DNA from: Aquimarina sp. BL5
GTDB lineage: Bacteria; Bacteroidota; Bacteroidia; Flavobacteriales; Flavobacteriaceae
Direction: 5' to 3'
DNA length: 64,000 nucleotides
Assembly (NCBI RefSeq): GCF_003443675.1
Contig: NZ_CP031963.1
Location: 868,001 to 932,000 of the forward strand
Shown here: piece by piece, positions 9,584 through 18,862 of the stretch
Layout of the letters: each line of letters opens with the position of its first letter
How positions within the stretch are numbered: position 1 is the stretch's first letter
Translations under genes and position numbers: made by a program
The notes under the pieces: model-generated
The model's input: the letters and a program-made list of their open reading frames with translations, nothing else
Databases searched by the model: none
What the model was told of the DNA's origin: nothing

Positions 9584-9658
9584 ATTATTTTTTTTCAAAA
9601 ATAGGGAACTCTCTATACAATTACATGAAGTCAATCCTAAAAAAATGATAAAATCTGC

Positions 9659-9666
9659 TATATTTG
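9659..9666 (+). promoter_or_regulatory. Bacteroidetes -7 box, TATATTTG
   Basis: Exact match to TAnnTTTG, 17 bases before the ATG at 9684. It supports 9684 rather than the in-frame ATG at 9645 as the start. No clear -33 TTG is seen at the usual distance. Confidence 0.45.
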
Positions 9667-9683
9667 AACCAAATCTATTGAAT

Positions 9684-11312
9684 ATGAGCCCTAAATCTTT
9701 GCTATTGTTGGTAAGCCTATTCCTACTTGGCTTAACTGCATCTGCACAATATACTGAGAAAATAAACACTAATAGACCTGGGACTTCTCAAGGTGCTTTC
9801 TCTGTTGGAAATAATGTATTACAATTGGAAGGTGGTTTTGGTTTCGGAAAAGAAAAACACAAACTATTTGATACCAAGACAAATACATTTAACTTCGACT
9901 ACACTGTTAGATATGGGTTATTGATAGAACAACTGGAAATCAATTTGAATGGTAGCTTTAGAAGTGAAGGTATTAAACAAACAGTAGGTGCCAACGAAGA
10001 AAAAATAAGACGTACCGATTTTGAATATAATACTATAGGAGTTAAATATCTTATATATGATCCTTACAAAAAACCAAAAGATCAGGATTCAATAAATTAT
10101 GATGAATTAAAAAGCTGGAAGGAGCGCTACAGATTTAAATGGAAAAGCCTTATCCCCGCTGTATCGGCTTATGTTGGCATGAACTACGTGAACACAGACA
10201 ATGCTTTTACATTTCCTAATGACCAAACGATTAGTCCGAAAATCGTTGTAATGACACAAAATAACTGGTGGACTAGTAATGCAGGAAGCTGGGTTTTGGT
10301 TACTAACCTAATCGTAGATAAAATAACTACAGATAATCCTGCATATGGTTGGATTATTACCAGTACTCATACACTCAATAATAAATGGGCCGTCTTTGGT
10401 GAATATCAGGGACAGAAAAGTGATTTTTATAGCGACAATATACTAAGGCTCGGTGGTGCATATTTGTTCAATGATGATTTACAGATTGATGCCAATATAG
10501 CGACGAACTTTAAAGATACTCCTTCTATTTTTCGAGTAAGTGTTGGTGCATCTTATAGATTTGACTGGCATAAAAAAGACGAAATTATAGAAAAACCAGG
10601 CTTTGAAAGTGGTATAAAGAACGAAGAGGAATTAAATGAAAAAGAAAATGATAGTCTAAGTATCGATCGCGAATTCGAAGAAATCGAAAATGATAGTTTA
10701 AAATTAGAGAAAACACCATTCATAAATGAGTTCGAAGATAGCAGTATCAGAGAATCAATGGAAAAGGATCTCGACGAAAGAAGAACGGCACAACGCTTGG
10801 AACGCGAGCGACTCGAAAAAGAAAAACAAGATAAAAAAGACGACAAAAAGTTCCAAAAAGAAGAACGCAGAAGATTAAAGCGTGAAGCCAAAGAAGCTAA
10901 GCAAGCAGAAAAAGCTCGAATCAAAGCAGAAAAAGAAAAGCAAAAAATGATTCAGGATATAGATGCTGAATTGGATAAAATGGAACAAGATGAAGGTGTA
11001 GATGATGAGTTAAAGAAGATTGATGAAGAACTCAAAAAACTAGAGGAGATGGAGAAAGACGTTGATCCGGAAAAGGAAAAAGAGCAGAAAGAAGAAAAGA
11101 AAAAAGTTGAAGAAGAGGAAGAAGATGTAGATGCGGCTTATGACAAACTTCAAAAAGAACAAGCCAAGGCTAAAAAAGAAGAAGAAAAACGTAGAAAGAA
11201 AGAAGAGAAGAAACGCCTGAAAGAAGAAAAGAAAAGAAAAAAAGAAGAAGAAAAACGTAAAAAAGCGGAAGAGAAAAAGAAAAAAGAAGGTGATGATAAT
11301 AATGAAGGTTAG
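9684..11312 (+). CDS. Outer-membrane transporter-like beta-barrel with long charged C-terminal tail
   Basis: 542 residues from ATG 9684, which gives a clean signal peptide (SLLLLVSLFLLGLTASAQ). The mature start INTNRPGTSQGAFSVGNNVL and the following beta-rich region (to about 305, ending VSVGASYRFDW) resemble the MetA-pathway phenol-degradation / transporter family of outer-membrane barrels. From about residue 315 to the end the protein is Glu/Lys/Asp/Arg-rich (RRLKREAKEAKQAEKARIKA, EEKRRKKEEKKRLKEEKKRK) and should form long helices. Such a tail on a barrel is unusual. If the barrel ends at residue 305 the tail would lie in the periplasm and could contact peptidoglycan or another envelope part (inference). 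A strong terminator follows. Confidence 0.7.
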   Translation: MSPKSLLLLVSLFLLGLTASAQYTEKINTNRPGTSQGAFSVGNNVLQLEGGFGFGKEKHKLFDTKTNTFNFDYTVRYGLLIEQLEINLNGSFRSEGIKQTVGANEEKIRRTDFEYNTIGVKYLIYDPYKKPKDQDSINYDELKSWKERYRFKWKSLIPAVSAYVGMNYVNTDNAFTFPNDQTISPKIVVMTQNNWWTSNAGSWVLVTNLIVDKITTDNPAYGWIITSTHTLNNKWAVFGEYQGQKSDFYSDNILRLGGAYLFNDDLQIDANIATNFKDTPSIFRVSVGASYRFDWHKKDEIIEKPGFESGIKNEEELNEKENDSLSIDREFEEIENDSLKLEKTPFINEFEDSSIRESMEKDLDERRTAQRLERERLEKEKQDKKDDKKFQKEERRRLKREAKEAKQAEKARIKAEKEKQKMIQDIDAELDKMEQDEGVDDELKKIDEELKKLEEMEKDVDPEKEKEQKEEKKKVEEEEEDVDAAYDKLQKEQAKAKKEEEKRRKKEEKKRLKEEKKRKKEEEKRKKAEEKKKKEGDDNNEG

Positions 11313-11345
11313 TTCTTCTTAGTTTCTAATACCTCTTTGTATATA

Positions 11346-11382
11346 AAAAGGGCTAAACATTATATGTTTAGCCCTTTTTATA
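11346..11382 (+). terminator. Rho-independent terminator
   Basis: AAAGGGCTAAACAT (from 11347) pairs with ATGTTTAGCCCTTT, followed by a T run. It closes the outer-membrane gene and has A-rich sequence on the left that could also serve the other strand. Confidence 0.85.
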
Positions 11383-11510
11383 TATCACACATACAATTAT
11401 ATAATTAATCCAATTGAACCGGAAATGATAAAATCATATAAAAAAGATGTTTTTTTTAATGTTTCTGTCATTTTTTAACATTTATAATACGTAGGTTAAA
11501 ATAAAACTCT

Positions 11511-11540
11511 TATATTTGGTTAACCAATTTGGTTGACCAA
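11511..11540 (+). promoter_or_regulatory. Promoter box plus tandem GntR/FadR operators
   Basis: A -7-type TATATTTG (11511-11518) overlaps the palindrome TTGGTTAACCAA (11516-11527). After one base a second copy follows, TTGGTTGACCAA (11529-11540). FadR-subfamily GntR regulators bind TGGT-N-ACCA palindromes, and these two sit directly before a FadR-type gene. Autorepression is the natural reading: bound protein would cover the promoter and the start of the transcript. Confidence 0.65.
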
Positions 11541-11549
11541 TTTAAAAAT

Positions 11550-12254
11550 ATGAGAATTAACCTAGGAAACGACCCTTTATCTTCTAAAACCGAAGTTGAA
11601 ACCGTAATCTCAAAAATAAGAGACCTAATCATAAACCGGCAACTCGAACCTGGAGATAAACTACCGTCAGAAAGAACATTATCCGATAAATTCAACGCTA
11701 GTAGAAGCCAATTACGGCTAGCCATACAAAAGTTAGAATTTTATGGGATAGTAAAAAGATATCCCAAAAGTGGAACTTTTGTATCCAAAATTGGTGTAGG
11801 AGCCCTAAACTCTATGATGGCAAATATTTTGCACTTACAAGCACCCGATTTTAAGTCTTTAGTAGAAACTAGATTAATACTAGAGACAAAAGCTGTAAAA
11901 TTAGCAGCAATCAGAAGAACTGAAAAACAATTATATCAAATAGAAAAAGCGCACGAAGCGTATATTAAAAAAGCCATTAATGGACAAGATGCATTAGATG
12001 AAGATTTATTGTTTCATCTGAAGGTAGCAGAAGCAAGTTGTAACAGTGTTATTAACTCCTTGATGCTAGTAATCACACCTGAAATAATTACCAATTTCGT
12101 TACAAACAAAATTTGTGACGCACAAAACTTTTCAAGTTTGATAAAAGAACATCAAGATATTGTAAATGCCATAAAAAATAATGACCCAGAAGAAGCTATA
12201 AAAAGTCTAAAAATTCATTTTAAAGACTTATACAATTACTGTCATACTAATTAA
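11550..12254 (+). CDS. FadR-subfamily GntR transcriptional regulator
   Basis: 234 residues from the ATG at 11550. A TTG at 11529 is in frame, but it lies inside the operator and is not favoured. The N-terminal winged helix (about 15-80) has the GntR signature IINRQLEPGDKLPSERTLSD followed by FNASRSQLRLAIQKLEFYGI and YPKSGTFV. The C-terminal helical FCD domain begins near KSLVETRLILETKAVKLAA and carries DLLFHLKVAEAS and the His of KEHQDIVNAI, the usual metal/acid-ligand positions. The FCD ligand is probably a sugar acid or other carboxylate (family knowledge). It lies upstream of susC and susD on the same strand, which suggests it controls their uptake locus. A terminator separates it from susC. 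Confidence 0.85.
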   Translation: MRINLGNDPLSSKTEVETVISKIRDLIINRQLEPGDKLPSERTLSDKFNASRSQLRLAIQKLEFYGIVKRYPKSGTFVSKIGVGALNSMMANILHLQAPDFKSLVETRLILETKAVKLAAIRRTEKQLYQIEKAHEAYIKKAINGQDALDEDLLFHLKVAEASCNSVINSLMLVITPEIITNFVTNKICDAQNFSSLIKEHQDIVNAIKNNDPEEAIKSLKIHFKDLYNYCHTN

Positions 12255-12288
12255 AAAACTAGCCTATGTAAACTTTAATATTAAAAGA

Positions 12289-12318
12289 AAAAAGGACAGG
12301 CAAAACCTATCCTTTTCA
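12289..12318 (+). terminator. Rho-independent terminator
   Basis: AAAAGGACAGG (12290-12300) pairs with CCTATCCTTTT (12306-12316), with one mismatch. It ends the GntR gene transcript before the susC promoter region. Confidence 0.6.
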
Positions 12319-12539
12319 ATTATTCTGTAATCACTTCAATTTAGAGGGAGAAGTCAATTAACAAGAATAATAGTACACGATTACCTAAGTAAACATGCAG
12401 CAGCAAATATAATAATTCATACTATGGATGATATTTTGCTCTTGTTAATGTTTAGTTAAGTAACACACAAGTCAAAATAGCTTAAAAAAGCAGATAGACT
12501 TATATCTGAAAACAAAACTAATCATTGAAACAATTACAC
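12319..12539. other. Upstream region of susC
   Basis: AT-rich intergenic DNA. TATATCTG (12501-12508) is one base from the TAnnTTTG box and lies about 32 bases before the susC ATG. No second copy of the TTGGT-N2-ACCAA operator was found here. Confidence 0.3.
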
Positions 12540-15500
12540 ATGAATCACAAAATAACTATAGTTTTATTACTATCGTTATTATATCATTTCACCTCATATG
12601 GGCAAGAAAGTTATGAGTTGACTGGTATAGTAACATCATTAGAAACAAATACACCAATCCCTGGTGTGAGCGTCGTTGTTGTTGGAACCTCTACAGGAGC
12701 AGTAACAGATTTTGACGGAAAATATACTCTGAATGTAAAATCAGGTGATATCGTACAATTCTCTTATATAGGACTCACTACAAAAAATGTTACTATCTCT
12801 GGGCAGACCACGCTGAATATATCCATGGAAGAAGATTCTGAAGCTCTAGATGAAATAGTAGTAGTTGGATATGGAACCAGAAAAAAATCACACAACACTG
12901 GTGCTATTGCTCAGGTTAAAGGAAGTGATGTAGCTGCTATACAGGCAACTCGTGTAGATGAAGCGCTAGCAGGTAAATTATCTGGAGTCTTAATTCAAAA
13001 TCAAAATCCAGAACCAGGTGCAAACCCAAAAATTCAAATAAGAGCAGCTTCTTCTCTTGCGGGTGATTCTGGGCCATTAATTATAGTGGATGGTTATCAG
13101 ATTTCAGGAAATTTAGCTACTGTAAATCCAAATGATATTGAAAGTTTAGAAGTTTTAAAAGATGCAGCTTCGGCAGCTATTTATGGCGCCAATGGTGCTA
13201 ATGGTGTTATTTTAGTAACCACAAAAAAAGGTAAATTAGGTCAGCCGCAATTCAATTATAATGCATTTGTTAGTTTTTCAAATAAATATCGTAAGAACAT
13301 CTTAAAATCGGGACCAGAATGGGCAGCAATTTCAAGAGAAGAAATTGCAGCTGGTAATTGGGATTTATCTCAAGTTGACCCTGCTTTTGTAGAGTATAGA
13401 TTAAGAGCATATGAAAACTCACCAGGAGCTATCAGTCCAGAAGACTGGTTATTTAGAACTGGTACTACCATCAATCATGATTTTAGTATGGCGGGTGGTT
13501 CTGAAAATTCTAAGTACTTCGCTTCAGTAGGATATCAAAATGCAGAAGGTGTGGCGATAACACAAGGATTTGAAAGATTTAATGCTCGTTTAAACATTGA
13601 TACTAAATTAGGCGAAAAATTTAAGGCTGGTGCTAGCTTTAATGGTTTTACTTCGAGAAGAGACATTTTGGCTCACGATATGAGAGACTTATTAAGATCC
13701 TATGGCGTTCATCCTGTTTATCATACAGCCGAATCTATTGCATTTGTGCAGTCATTAGACGTAGAGGCTCAAGGATTAGGATTAGCGGCATTCGATAATG
13801 GTTACAGAGGAGGTATTGGTCCGACGAGCATATATGAATTAGCGCCGGGAGATAGAGTTGACGATTGGCATTATGGTAGAGCTAATAATGGTATTGGAGG
13901 TTCAGGGGATGCCGGACCTGCTCAAAAATTGGACAATGCAGATGCTTGGCAGAAAATCTATTTTGCCAATATTTCATCGTATTTACAATATGAAATCATT
14001 GATGGCTTAACCATAAAAGCTGTTTTAGGTGGTGATTATAACAATACTCAAAATTATTATTACCAAGGTCTTGGGGCAGATTCTAGAGCACGTACAGATC
14101 AAACAGATTTAGATGAAAGCACCAGGAATGCAACTTCTATTTTAAGTACTACAACATTAAATTACAAGAAATTAATAGGCAAACACGATATTGATGCTGT
14201 GATAGGTTATGAATTTTTAAATAACTACATCAATGCCATTTCTCTTGTAGGAACTAACGTCCCTAATAGTGATATTATCAATTATAACTTATTGGATCCA
14301 GAAGATATTACAACAACGGAAACAGAGATCACAAGAGCAAGAAAGAGTGTCTTTGGTAGAGTCCAGTATGCTTATGATGACCGTTATTTAGTATCTGCAT
14401 CTTTAAGGAGAGATGGTGATTCTCGTTTTGGAACTAATAAACAATATGGAGTTTTTCCTGCAATGTCTTTAGGTTGGAATGTTCATAATGAAGGCTTTTG
14501 GAAATCAAATACATTTAGTCTTCTTAAATTAAGATTTAGCACGGGATCCTTAGGGACAAGTGCATTCTTAAATGATTTTGATGCACAAAGTCTTTTAAAT
14601 CCTATTCCTACTGTTTTTGGTACTGGGTTTGGAATTTCTGGAAACGTAAATAATCCAGATCTAACATGGCAAACCAATACAGAAACGAATTATGGTATAG
14701 ATTTAGGATTCCTAAATAACCGTTTTAGACTGAGTGTGGATTATTACAACTCAGATATTGAAGATATGTTAATAGGAAGAACAGTGTCTTATACAACCGT
14801 GGGGCAACCTTCTATAATAGTAAACAATGGTGATATGACAAGTTCTGGATTGGAATTTGAACTTTCTGCAGGTATTATTCAAAATCAAGATTTCTCTTGG
14901 AATATTAGTGCTAACTTATCTACTATTAATACAGAAATTACAGATTTGGACTCGGTAGATGAGCTACCACAAATACAATATGGTCAGAGCGGTAGAGGGC
15001 CTATTTTTAGAAACTATGTTGGAGGAGAAATTGGTGAAATGTGGGGTTTAGAAACCATTGGCGAAGTAGAAATGCGATTTTTAGAAGACCCAACAAGACA
15101 TCCTAATAACACTTCCGGTGAATCTTATGTAGTGGATCAAAATGGAGATGGAGTTATTAATAGTGATGATTATGTAAAAATAGGACAAGCTACTCCAGAT
15201 TTCTACTGGGGATTAAATAGTTCTATGAGCTATAAGGCTTTTGATTTATCAATGCAATTTCAAGGTTCTCATGGAGCAGAGGTATATAACATTGATCCTC
15301 TTTACTACGAGTCACAATGGTCTGGCAGACTTGTAGATTCTTTTGATGTTGATGATAACGGAATTGCTGATCATAATGGAGAGTTTTATATAGGTAACAG
15401 AAGACAAACGGATCACGGTATTCAAGATGCATCTTTTATAGCACTAAGAAATTTAACTTTAGGCTACACCTTCGATCAAAAATTAATATCCAAAACAGGT

Positions 15501-15692
15501 TTAAGTTCTATTAGAATTTATGGTGCATCTACTAATCTGTTATATATATGGGGTGATGATTATACTTCATACAATCCAGAAGGTATTGAAACCGGAAATT
15601 CTGGTTATGCTGGACCAACAACCTATGGTGTTCAAGTTGGTGCAAGCCCTATTGTAAGAAGTTTTACGTTTGGTCTAAATGTTAATTTTTAA
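12540..15692 (+). CDS. SusC/RagA family TonB-linked outer-membrane receptor
   Basis: 1050 residues from ATG 12540; an in-frame TTG at 12525 only adds five residues. Order: signal peptide ending TSYGQ, CarboxypepD_reg-like domain (about 25-105, YELTGIVTSLETNTPIPGVS), TonB-box-like DEIVVVGYGTRKK, plug domain with SAAIYGANGANGVILVTTKKG (about 220-240), then a ~800-residue beta-barrel ending in aromatic FTFGLNVNF. It imports oligomers (glycan or peptide) with energy from TonB, with the SusD lipoprotein as lid. The SusD gene follows after 11 bases. No glycoside hydrolase is adjacent, so the substrate is unknown. Confidence 0.95.
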   Translation: MNHKITIVLLLSLLYHFTSYGQESYELTGIVTSLETNTPIPGVSVVVVGTSTGAVTDFDGKYTLNVKSGDIVQFSYIGLTTKNVTISGQTTLNISMEEDSEALDEIVVVGYGTRKKSHNTGAIAQVKGSDVAAIQATRVDEALAGKLSGVLIQNQNPEPGANPKIQIRAASSLAGDSGPLIIVDGYQISGNLATVNPNDIESLEVLKDAASAAIYGANGANGVILVTTKKGKLGQPQFNYNAFVSFSNKYRKNILKSGPEWAAISREEIAAGNWDLSQVDPAFVEYRLRAYENSPGAISPEDWLFRTGTTINHDFSMAGGSENSKYFASVGYQNAEGVAITQGFERFNARLNIDTKLGEKFKAGASFNGFTSRRDILAHDMRDLLRSYGVHPVYHTAESIAFVQSLDVEAQGLGLAAFDNGYRGGIGPTSIYELAPGDRVDDWHYGRANNGIGGSGDAGPAQKLDNADAWQKIYFANISSYLQYEIIDGLTIKAVLGGDYNNTQNYYYQGLGADSRARTDQTDLDESTRNATSILSTTTLNYKKLIGKHDIDAVIGYEFLNNYINAISLVGTNVPNSDIINYNLLDPEDITTTETEITRARKSVFGRVQYAYDDRYLVSASLRRDGDSRFGTNKQYGVFPAMSLGWNVHNEGFWKSNTFSLLKLRFSTGSLGTSAFLNDFDAQSLLNPIPTVFGTGFGISGNVNNPDLTWQTNTETNYGIDLGFLNNRFRLSVDYYNSDIEDMLIGRTVSYTTVGQPSIIVNNGDMTSSGLEFELSAGIIQNQDFSWNISANLSTINTEITDLDSVDELPQIQYGQSGRGPIFRNYVGGEIGEMWGLETIGEVEMRFLEDPTRHPNNTSGESYVVDQNGDGVINSDDYVKIGQATPDFYWGLNSSMSYKAFDLSMQFQGSHGAEVYNIDPLYYESQWSGRLVDSFDVDDNGIADHNGEFYIGNRRQTDHGIQDASFIALRNLTLGYTFDQKLISKTGLSSIRIYGASTNLLYIWGDDYTSYNPEGIETGNSGYAGPTTYGVQVGASPIVRSFTFGLNVNF

Positions 15693-15703
15693 AAAAAAGA
15701 AAA

Positions 15704-17014
15704 ATGAAAAAAATAATTTTATTATTAGCTATAGTTTCATTCTTCACTGCTTGCGAAGATTTAGAACAAGTGCCATCAAATATTGCAAATTCAGATTCAT
15801 TAACAGATTTTGAAGGTGTTTTAAATGCTGCATACTATTACCAGTTAGGTTCCGTAACACCAATGGCTGTGATGGGAGATTTTAGAGCAGACAATGCCTT
15901 AATGATAGAGGAACCCTACCCTTCTTTTGATAGATTTAATAGTGATTTGTTAGATATGGAAGATCAGTTTTTTGAACCATTTTATATTGCCCTATACAGA
16001 TCAATCTTAAGTGCAAATAACGTTATTGAAAATTCAGCTAGTTCGAATGATATTGGTGAAGCAAAGTTTATAAGAGCCTTATCTTACTTTAAATTAGTAC
16101 GTGTTTTTGGAGATGTAACTGTAAATTTAAGTTCTGGAGATCTTAATTTAGATACAACGAGGCAGCCAGCTACAGAAGTATACAATACTATCATCATTCC
16201 TGATTTACAAGATGCTATAGCAGCATTAGATAATTCAGGGTTATCTAGTGGCAGAGCAACGCAAATAGCAGCTCAAGGATTATTAGGTAAAGTATATATG
16301 CAAATTGGTAACTTTAGCAGTGCAGAATCTCATCTTTCTGCTGTAGTAAATGGCGCAGCTGCTGCTGGTGTAAGTTTACAACCAAACTTTGCTGATATTT
16401 TTGGAGATGCCAATGATTTAAACCCAGAAGTTCTTTTTGCAACTCAAGTATCAAGTTCAATTCCAGATGAATATGGTTTTACAGAATTTACAGGATGGTA
16501 TATCGGTAATGATTCAAAATCTTTTGAGCCATTAGATTTGGATTTAGTTGCTGCTTTTGATGCTGCGGGTGATATCACAAGAAAAGACCTTACAGTTGAT
16601 GAAGTTGGTATAAGAGGAATAAAATATCTATCAGAAAATCCAGATCAAGATTGGATAGAATTAAGATTAGCAGATGTCATTTTGTTATATGCAGAAGCAC
16701 TTAATGAAAACACCAATGCAGATGGTTCGCAATCAGCATCTATTTTAGGTTTACTAGATGATATTAGAACTAGAGCTGGCTTAGCAAGTTTAAGCGGTAC
16801 TGCAAATACGCAAATAGAGGTTAGACAAGCTATTGCAAACGAAAGACGATTAGAATTAGCCTTTGAAGGACAACGATGGTTTGACCTAGTTAGAACAGGT
16901 ACTGTAGATGCAGAAATGGGAGAAACGATTAACCCTAATTATCATGTATTTCCAGTTCCAGTTTCAGAAATACTTGCTAGCGATGGTGTAATCACTCAAA
17001 ACCCTGGATATTAA
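15704..17014 (+). CDS. RagB/SusD family outer-membrane lipoprotein
   Basis: 436 residues. The lipobox is at FFTAC, so Cys near residue 17 is lipidated and the mature protein starts CEDLEQVPSN. SusD features: helical TPR-like segments, IGEAKFIRALSYFKLVRVFGD (about 120-140), QGLLGKVYMQIG (about 190), and the C-terminal IANERRLELAFEGQRWFDLV followed by FPVPVSEI and a final NPGY. It binds the substrate on the cell surface and closes the SusC barrel. It is somewhat shorter than the usual ~500-600 residues, with a compact variable half. Cotranscribed with susC. Confidence 0.95.
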   Translation: MKKIILLLAIVSFFTACEDLEQVPSNIANSDSLTDFEGVLNAAYYYQLGSVTPMAVMGDFRADNALMIEEPYPSFDRFNSDLLDMEDQFFEPFYIALYRSILSANNVIENSASSNDIGEAKFIRALSYFKLVRVFGDVTVNLSSGDLNLDTTRQPATEVYNTIIIPDLQDAIAALDNSGLSSGRATQIAAQGLLGKVYMQIGNFSSAESHLSAVVNGAAAAGVSLQPNFADIFGDANDLNPEVLFATQVSSSIPDEYGFTEFTGWYIGNDSKSFEPLDLDLVAAFDAAGDITRKDLTVDEVGIRGIKYLSENPDQDWIELRLADVILLYAEALNENTNADGSQSASILGLLDDIRTRAGLASLSGTANTQIEVRQAIANERRLELAFEGQRWFDLVRTGTVDAEMGETINPNYHVFPVPVSEILASDGVITQNPGY

Positions 17015-17366
17015 ACCATAACACTATTTTAAAATATATAATCGCTTTGGAAAAATATAATAAAATCATAAAAATGAGTTGAATTAGCCTTCTAAAATCA
17101 TTAATGGTTTGATTGAATTAGACTTTTACTGGCGAAATAAATGCAACTAATTAAAAATTAGTCAAAATCCTGGATACTAAAGTTGTGTGTGTATGAATAA
17201 TAAGTAAAATTATTGTTTGTTATGTATCCTTTACTCCATTGATCATTAGTTTGGTCAATGGAGTATTTTTTTTATTCAAATCTCTTAGTTAACAATTAAT
17301 ACTAATAAGTTATCGATTGATTCATAAATTGAAGCGTTTCCATTAAAATGTTTAATAAAAGCGTCA
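17015..17366. other. Intergenic region after susD
   Basis: About 350 bases without a supported gene: AT-rich DNA, a terminator near 17233, and a promoter box for the next gene just beyond. Nothing else recognisable. Confidence 0.6.
17231..17273 (+). terminator. Rho-independent terminator of susCD
   Basis: ACTCCATTGA (17233-17242) and TCAATGGAGT (17255-17264) are perfect complements around a 12-base loop and are followed by T8. It lies about 220 bases after the susD stop. Confidence 0.8.
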
Positions 17367-17374
17367 TATATTTG
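17367..17374 (+). promoter_or_regulatory. Bacteroidetes -7 box, TATATTTG
   Basis: Exact TAnnTTTG match 20 bases before the GNAT gene ATG at 17395. No clear -33 element. Confidence 0.45.
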
Positions 17375-17394
17375 TTATGAACTAGCGAAGTTGT

Positions 17395-18513
17395 ATGATT
17401 ACGATTAAAGAAATTACCTCCAAAGCAGATTTGACTATATTTGTTAAGTTTCCTTTTGAATTATATAAAGACTCTCCCTATTACGTTCCTTCTATTATTA
17501 AAGAAGAGTTAGATGTAATGAATCCTAAAAAAAACCCCGTTTTTAAAAATGCGGTTGCTAAATATTTCTTAGCATATAGAAACGACAAGATAGTAGGAAG
17601 AATAGCTGCAATTATTAATTGGATTGAAGTAAAGGAACAACAAAAATCGAAAGTTCGTTTTGGATGGTTTGATGTAATTGATGATATAGAAGTTACCAAA
17701 GCTCTTTTAGCAAAAGTAGCAGAGTTTGGAAAACAGCATTCTCTTGAATATATGGAAGGTCCTGTAGGCTTTTCTAATATGGATAAGGCAGGTATATTGA
17801 TTAAAGGGTTTGAAGAACTCAATACCATGATTACCTGGTATAATTACCCATATTATCAAAAGCATATGGAACAACTTGGTTTTGAAGATGCAGCAACTTG
17901 GGTAGAATACAAAATAAAAGTCCCTACTGAAACTAGAGAAAAGGTAATAAAATTTGCAAAAATTATTAAAGAACGCTATCAACTGCAATTACTTAAATTT
18001 AAGAAAAGTAAAGAGCTATTGAAATATGCAGATGATATGTTCGATTTACTTAATAAAACATACAGTAGTCTACAGACATTTGTACCCATACAGCAGTATC
18101 AAATAGAAATGTATAAGAAAAAATACTTACCCTATTTAAACCCTGAATACATAACTTGTATTGCTGATAATACTGGAAAATTAATTGCTTTTTCGATTGT
18201 TATGCCATCATTCTCTAAAGCTTTGAAAAAAATGAATGGTAAGATATATCCATTGAAATTCCTTCATATTCTTAAAGCGCAACGAAGAAATGATACTGCT
18301 GCTTTCTACCTTATTGGAGTTGATCCAGAATATCAAAATAAAGGAGTGACAGCACTTATTTTTAAAGAAATGAATGAAACGTTTATTCGTAATGGTATAG
18401 AAATGGTAGAAACCAATCCAGAGTTGGAAGAGAACAAAGCTATACAAGCATTATGGAATGACTATGAACACGATCAACACAAAATGAGAAGAACATATAG
18501 AAAAGGTATTTAA
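17395..18513 (+). CDS. GNAT family N-acetyltransferase-like protein
   Basis: 372 residues, soluble. The C-terminal half has the acetyl-CoA-binding signature of GNAT motif A: FYLIGVDPEYQNKGVTALIF (about 302-321), with Q-N-K-G-V-T in place of Q/R-x-x-G-x-G/A, then MVETNPELEENKAIQALWN. The N-terminal half (FVKFPFELYKDSPYYVPSI, GRIAAIINW) is typical of a long Bacteroidetes subfamily with two GNAT-like halves. Acceptor unknown. It appears monocistronic with its own promoter box. Confidence 0.7.
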   Translation: MITIKEITSKADLTIFVKFPFELYKDSPYYVPSIIKEELDVMNPKKNPVFKNAVAKYFLAYRNDKIVGRIAAIINWIEVKEQQKSKVRFGWFDVIDDIEVTKALLAKVAEFGKQHSLEYMEGPVGFSNMDKAGILIKGFEELNTMITWYNYPYYQKHMEQLGFEDAATWVEYKIKVPTETREKVIKFAKIIKERYQLQLLKFKKSKELLKYADDMFDLLNKTYSSLQTFVPIQQYQIEMYKKKYLPYLNPEYITCIADNTGKLIAFSIVMPSFSKALKKMNGKIYPLKFLHILKAQRRNDTAAFYLIGVDPEYQNKGVTALIFKEMNETFIRNGIEMVETNPELEENKAIQALWNDYEHDQHKMRRTYRKGI

Positions 18514-18646
18514 AGTACTTCCTAAATAAAACTACCCTTTTAGGGTGAGAAAATTCACCAATGTAATTTCTAAATTAGTCAACATAATATATAGATAAGT
18601 CCATTTATCTTTTTCTGGTCATTATCTAAATCTAAAACTCAATATC

Positions 18647-18841
18647 ATGTTAGACAATCTTTTAAAAATTAATGGAATTCAAAAGTTACACAAAGAAAAA
18701 CAAAAAACTATTAATGGTGGTGATCTTTTAAATACTGATCGTTTAGCTTGCTCAAGTGATTTTGATTGTACACCTCAGCATATTTGTTGTATGGGAACAT
18801 GTTTCAATCCTTCTATCGCATTTTTAGACCCAGGATGCTAA
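18647..18841 (+). CDS. Double-glycine-leader, six-cysteine knottin-like peptide precursor
   Basis: 64 residues. Residues 1-25 look like a Bacteroidetes GG leader: hydrophobic/charged LLKINGIQKLHKEKQKTINGG with cleavage expected after GG (residues 24-25). The core of 39 residues contains six Cys spaced C-x5-C-x5-CC-x3-C-x11-C and ends in Cys. That order fits the inhibitor-cystine-knot layout, and C..DFDC.....CC...C also resembles the start of WAP-like and conotoxin-like frameworks. It is probably a secreted, disulfide-bonded peptide. No peptidase/ABC exporter or modification enzyme is adjacent. The leader match is seen in sequence; the fold is inference. Confidence 0.6.
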   Translation: MLDNLLKINGIQKLHKEKQKTINGGDLLNTDRLACSSDFDCTPQHICCMGTCFNPSIAFLDPGC

Positions 18842-18862
18842 AAGAAATGCATTATATTAACA

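Noticed and set aside
10553..10924. Ser/Phe/Leu-rich frame antisense to the charged tail of the outer-membrane protein
   Set aside because: It mirrors the Lys/Glu codons of the real gene, has no start context or homology, and ends inside it.
11529..11549. TTG start giving a longer GntR regulator
   Set aside because: The TTG is part of the second operator palindrome, and an ATG follows at 11550 just before the usual family N-terminus.
12540..17014. Complete polysaccharide utilisation locus around susCD
   Set aside because: No hydrolase or lyase is adjacent, so only the transporter pair and a regulator can be supported.
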